A DNA stretch of 64,000 bases from Buxus sempervirens (taxonomy: Eukaryota; Streptophyta; Magnoliopsida; Buxales; Buxaceae): NCBI GenBank assembly GCA_947561395.2, contig OX387182.1, positions 32,171,949 through 32,235,948 on the forward strand. Direction: 5' to 3'. Position numbers and translations under genes: made by a program. Below the pieces are notes generated by a model that saw only the letters and a list, made by a program, of their open reading frames with translations, searched no databases and was not told where the DNA came from. This document shows positions 60,917 to 64,000 of this stretch, piece after piece. Positions within the stretch are counted from its first letter, which is position 1. The number at the start of each line of letters is the position of its first letter.

Positions 60917-61753
60917 CCAGTCCACCCCGTCGGATGACAGGACCCGTGGGTTCCCTAGTTTGAGTCAACTCACCTTGGTTCTCACCGATTCCTGATCCAG
61001 CATGCCATTCGGTTCAGTCTAGCGGAACCGCCTGAGTGGTGTGGGTCCCTTTAATTGCTTTTATCTTTTCTTAAATAAGTGCTCTGAGTCGGATTGGGTG
61101 GGCTCCGTTGGAGGGCCCACGGTGTCCTTGGTGGGCCTCAGTCTAACCTGAGAGGCCCTTTGGGCTTTGGTGAGTTCAATTGATTTTACTTTTAGGGTTC
61201 AAGTTGAATTTAAAGTGATTTGTATGCAGGGGTGGGCCGGAATTTGTTTATGGGCCCATTGGGTGGGCCCGCAATGGTTGCCAATGATTTATTCGACTTT
61301 ATCTCATTTTTAATCCTCAAAGTGGGCTAGACCATAGGCTTGGGACCCATTAGTCCAGGCTTGGACCGGGTGGTCCATAGTTCAATGGGTCAGGATATTG
61401 GACCCTACCCTGTGGGGTTGATGAGCTTGGTGGGCCCGATAGGCCCGTGCTCGCGGTCACGGCCAAACCATTCCTACCTTAGCCAGCATGCTTTCTTTTT
61501 GGGCTTTGGTGGGCCTCATGGGGTTCAGCCCATTCGATTTATTTTGATTATCTTGTTTACTTTTAGATATGATCTTGGATTGGGTGGGCCCCGTTGGAAG
61601 GCCCACAAAGGGATTCAAGTTGGGTTCGCAAGCCTGTGTGCCACTTTGGGTTTCCAGTTGACCCGAAAACCCTACTGGTTCAACCGGTTCAGTTCACATG
61701 GCATAGCAAATGACAAACATGCAAGAAAATTGATTTTTGGAAAACACTGAAGG

Positions 61754-61816
61754 TAACCGAAATTTTCTCTTGGTTAAACAGGTATGCCATCATAACCAAA
61801 ATTTAATTTCGGTTAA
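61754..61816 (-). repeat. X9 palindrome cluster 2, AACCGAA type
   Basis: Two imperfect palindromes centred near 61765 and 61804, 39 bp apart: TAACCGAAA../..TTGGTTA and TAACCAAAA../..TTTCGGTTA. Same phase as cluster 2 of X1, X4 and X6 but with a different arm. Confidence 0.85.
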
Positions 61817-63216
61817 CCCACAAAAAACCCTTTGCCGAACTGAGTTTCCGGGCAACCTGCCGGAACTCATTTGGTCACTTTTTGGACAAAGAACCGAACC
61901 ATAAGACTTGTGAATATGTATGGTGTCTCCGTGGGCCCCTGTGTGGGCCCACAGTGGTTCGAATGGAGCTATTAGGTTCACCTTTTGGGGGTTTTTCAAA
62001 AACCAAACAGTGAGGCAATGGGTGGGGGTTCCCCTCCCTCCTTCCAATCCACATAAAGACCAACCAGGGATCTAGGTATCCCTGGTTTGGTTTCTTTTTT
62101 CGAACCAAAATAACATGCTTGCATATGGACAAAAACCAATGAAAATGACTAGCCTAGCCATGCTTGAAGTCAAAGCAAAAAAAAAGGACAAAGTGGTACA
62201 TGACTAAGCCCTACTATGCTTCAGAAAACACTCTTTGCACTCACAACCTAATGAAAATAGTTTCCTCAACATGCCTTTAGCAAATAGAGACACATGCAAC
62301 ATGTAACGATATGAATGCAAAGGGGTTGGCTCACCATGATCCCCAAACAGTGACTAAAGGAAGGTGATAAAAAATCTTAATGAAAACCCGTGGAAGCAGT
62401 TGCAAAATGAGGTGGTTAGCAGCCCTAACATCATGGCACGCATGGCTTAAATCCTAATGACGAACAAGTAGATTTTATGCATTCATATGATAGCGACTAA
62501 GCATATATCTCATGTATTTCAGCATATCAATATTACCTTCAAAACCTAACAAAATAACAATTAAAGAAAGGAAGGGGAGGGGGGCTAATGCCAGGGTTAC
62601 ATTCAGATTCAAGTGAGAGGAAAATGCTCCTCATAGTGACATGGAACCAGCGACAACCATGACCTTAAAACAGTGATCTAATGGGGGTGGTATGACCACT
62701 TTAAACCAACCAAAATGCTCTCCCTAGACCCTTTTATATGGCCTATAACCTCTCCTCTTACCATAGGAGGGTGAGGATCCATCGAATGGCGTGAGAAGGT
62801 GATAAAAATGACAAAACAACATGCACATGATGACCCAAACATGGTATCACAACATACTTAGAAACCGACATGCTTCAAACCACTTCATATTTATATATGT
62901 TGAATGAAAATTAGTGGGGAACCATACCTTAAGGTTGGAATCTTCTTTGGATGATGGTAGAGTCCTGAAACCTCCACAGCATTGAGATACCTCCTCCAAG
63001 CTCCAGCAAATCCTCCAAAGTCCTCTCCAAGTGGTAGAAAATGAAGAAGAATGGTGGAGAAGGGGTTGTGTGGAGTTGGGCTAGGGTTTGGGGGTTTTAG
63101 AAGGGTGGAGAAGGTAGGGAGGAGAGGGACGAGCAGGGTAGGGAGTGGGAGAAATTTGGATAACAGCCAACCCCCAGCCAAATGGCTGGAGTCCCTATTT
63201 ATAGCCAGAAAAAGGA

Positions 63217-63434
63217 TAACCGAAATTAATCTTCGGTTACATAGATTTTCCAATATAACTGAAAATTAATTTCGGTTATACAGGATTTGTTTGTAACCGA
63301 AATAACATTTCGGTTATTTTTGTCAGGTACGGATTCAAACAATCTGTCGGGCGATATTCAATTTCACTTTATGAACCGAAAATATATTTCTGTTACACAC
63401 AATTTGTGTGTAATTGAAATTTATTTTCGGTCAT
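63217..63434 (-). repeat. X9 palindrome cluster 1, AACCGAA type (3+2 units)
   Basis: 25-bp units start at 63217, 63256, 63294, then 63372 and 63410 (38-39 bp apart), arms GTAACCGAAA/TTTCGGTTAC type. Identical 3+2 layout to X1, X4 and X8 with a wholly different arm sequence. Confidence 0.92.
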
Positions 63435-64000
63435 TCTGTCAATATTTTTGATATTTGCGGATTACCCCCTAGAGTTGACCGATTTGACCTAATTTGACAC
63501 TGAAATATTCGCAGATAGCCCCCTACGCAATTTTGGTTTAATCCCTGAGATATTTGGCAGATTTTGGATATTTATGGATTGCCCCTCAAGATATTTTCCT
63601 GCATTTCTTGCCACGTGTGCAGTTTCTTTGCCACGTGTACAGTTTCTGACATTGTTGCCCGGAAACTTCAATTGCTCATATCTTCCTCATCCGGACTCCG
63701 ATTTGGGCAAACTCAGTTGGGTTAGAACCGTATCGGATCCCTCTATCCAATGTCATAGGGCTAAGCACCTGGCTTGGGGTTTATCATAAAGTCAACTTTC
63801 GACTCCCCCTCAAGCTTGATCAGCCTGCAGAACCTTCATCCGGACTCCGATTCCAGCAAACTCAGTTGCGTTGGAACCGTGTCGGGACTCTCTATCCATT
63901 GAGATAAAGCCAGGTGGCCAATTATCACTTGATCAAAAATTCAACAGCAGCCCCTTAGGGTTTGACTTTTCAGCTAGGGTTTGCATTTTCGGCTCCTCTG

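Larger units (their letters stand above)
60917..64000 (-). mobile_element. X9, partial reversed X LTR
   Basis: Begins mid-LTR at the Z2 junction (CCAGTCCACCCCGTCGG, the counterpart of X1 about 4310) and runs off the window shortly before the expected LTR start. It carries both palindrome clusters, but with AACCGAA-type arms instead of ATCCGGC. Minus-strand TATA-like CTATAAATAG near 63196. No coding frame. Confidence 0.9.

Noticed and set aside
1-64000. Host gene, tRNA or rRNA
   Set aside because: Every long frame with recognisable motifs belongs to Z1 or Z2; no tRNA cloverleaf or rRNA sequence was recognised by eye.

Overview
This window looks like gene-poor, retrotransposon-packed chromatin from a large-genome flowering plant, probably a eudicot. 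Nearly every base belongs to nested LTR retrotransposons. I found no host protein gene, tRNA, rRNA or CRISPR array. Coding potential is confined to two Tat/Ogre-type Ty3 elements. I name the families by letter: Z (Tat/Ogre-type, LTR about 1.8 kb), X (very long LTRs, 2.9-4.2 kb net, PBS like that of Z), Y (TGTAACGCCCC..TTACA LTRs, 2.4-3.0 kb), W (TGATAAG..ATACATCA LTR, about 1.7 kb) and V (1.2 kb LTR).

Layout. 1-18735: element Z1, cut by the window edge, with pol parts, two antisense plant-mobile-domain (PMD) genes and a 3' LTR; solo LTR X1 (4130-7736) sits inside its pol. 18736-20366: reversed partial Y3. 20367-39962: a nest of X LTRs and one X leader with its PBS, hosting W (itself hosting X4), X5 (hosting Y1) and X6 (hosting Y2). 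39963-60916: element Z2 with a long gag-pro frame, pol, a hairpin minisatellite in its leader, X8 inside its 5' LTR and V inside its pol. 60917-64000: partial reversed X9. Seven insertions are framed by exact 5-bp target-site duplications, which orders the nesting.

The main discovery is a shared but family-specific architecture: all five families carry arrays of short palindromes, in most cases just upstream of the LTR TATA box. In Z the arrays follow a 7-bp grid (arm-spacer-arm-spacer, 28-bp period, arms TACGGGC/GCCCGTA). The same grid recurs in the LTR U3, in the leader before gag, and upstream of both antisense PMD genes. In X the palindromes lie on an exact 39-bp period in two clusters about 1-2 kb apart. 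The arm sequence is shared by both clusters within a copy but replaced wholesale between copies (ATCCGGC, AACCGAA or AACCGCA types). In Y and V, arms change with compensation while the loop stays constant. This resembles target sites co-evolving with a dedicated binding protein. A candidate, by analogy with anti-silencing factors that bind motif clusters in VANDAL transposons, is the antisense PMD protein; that link is inference.
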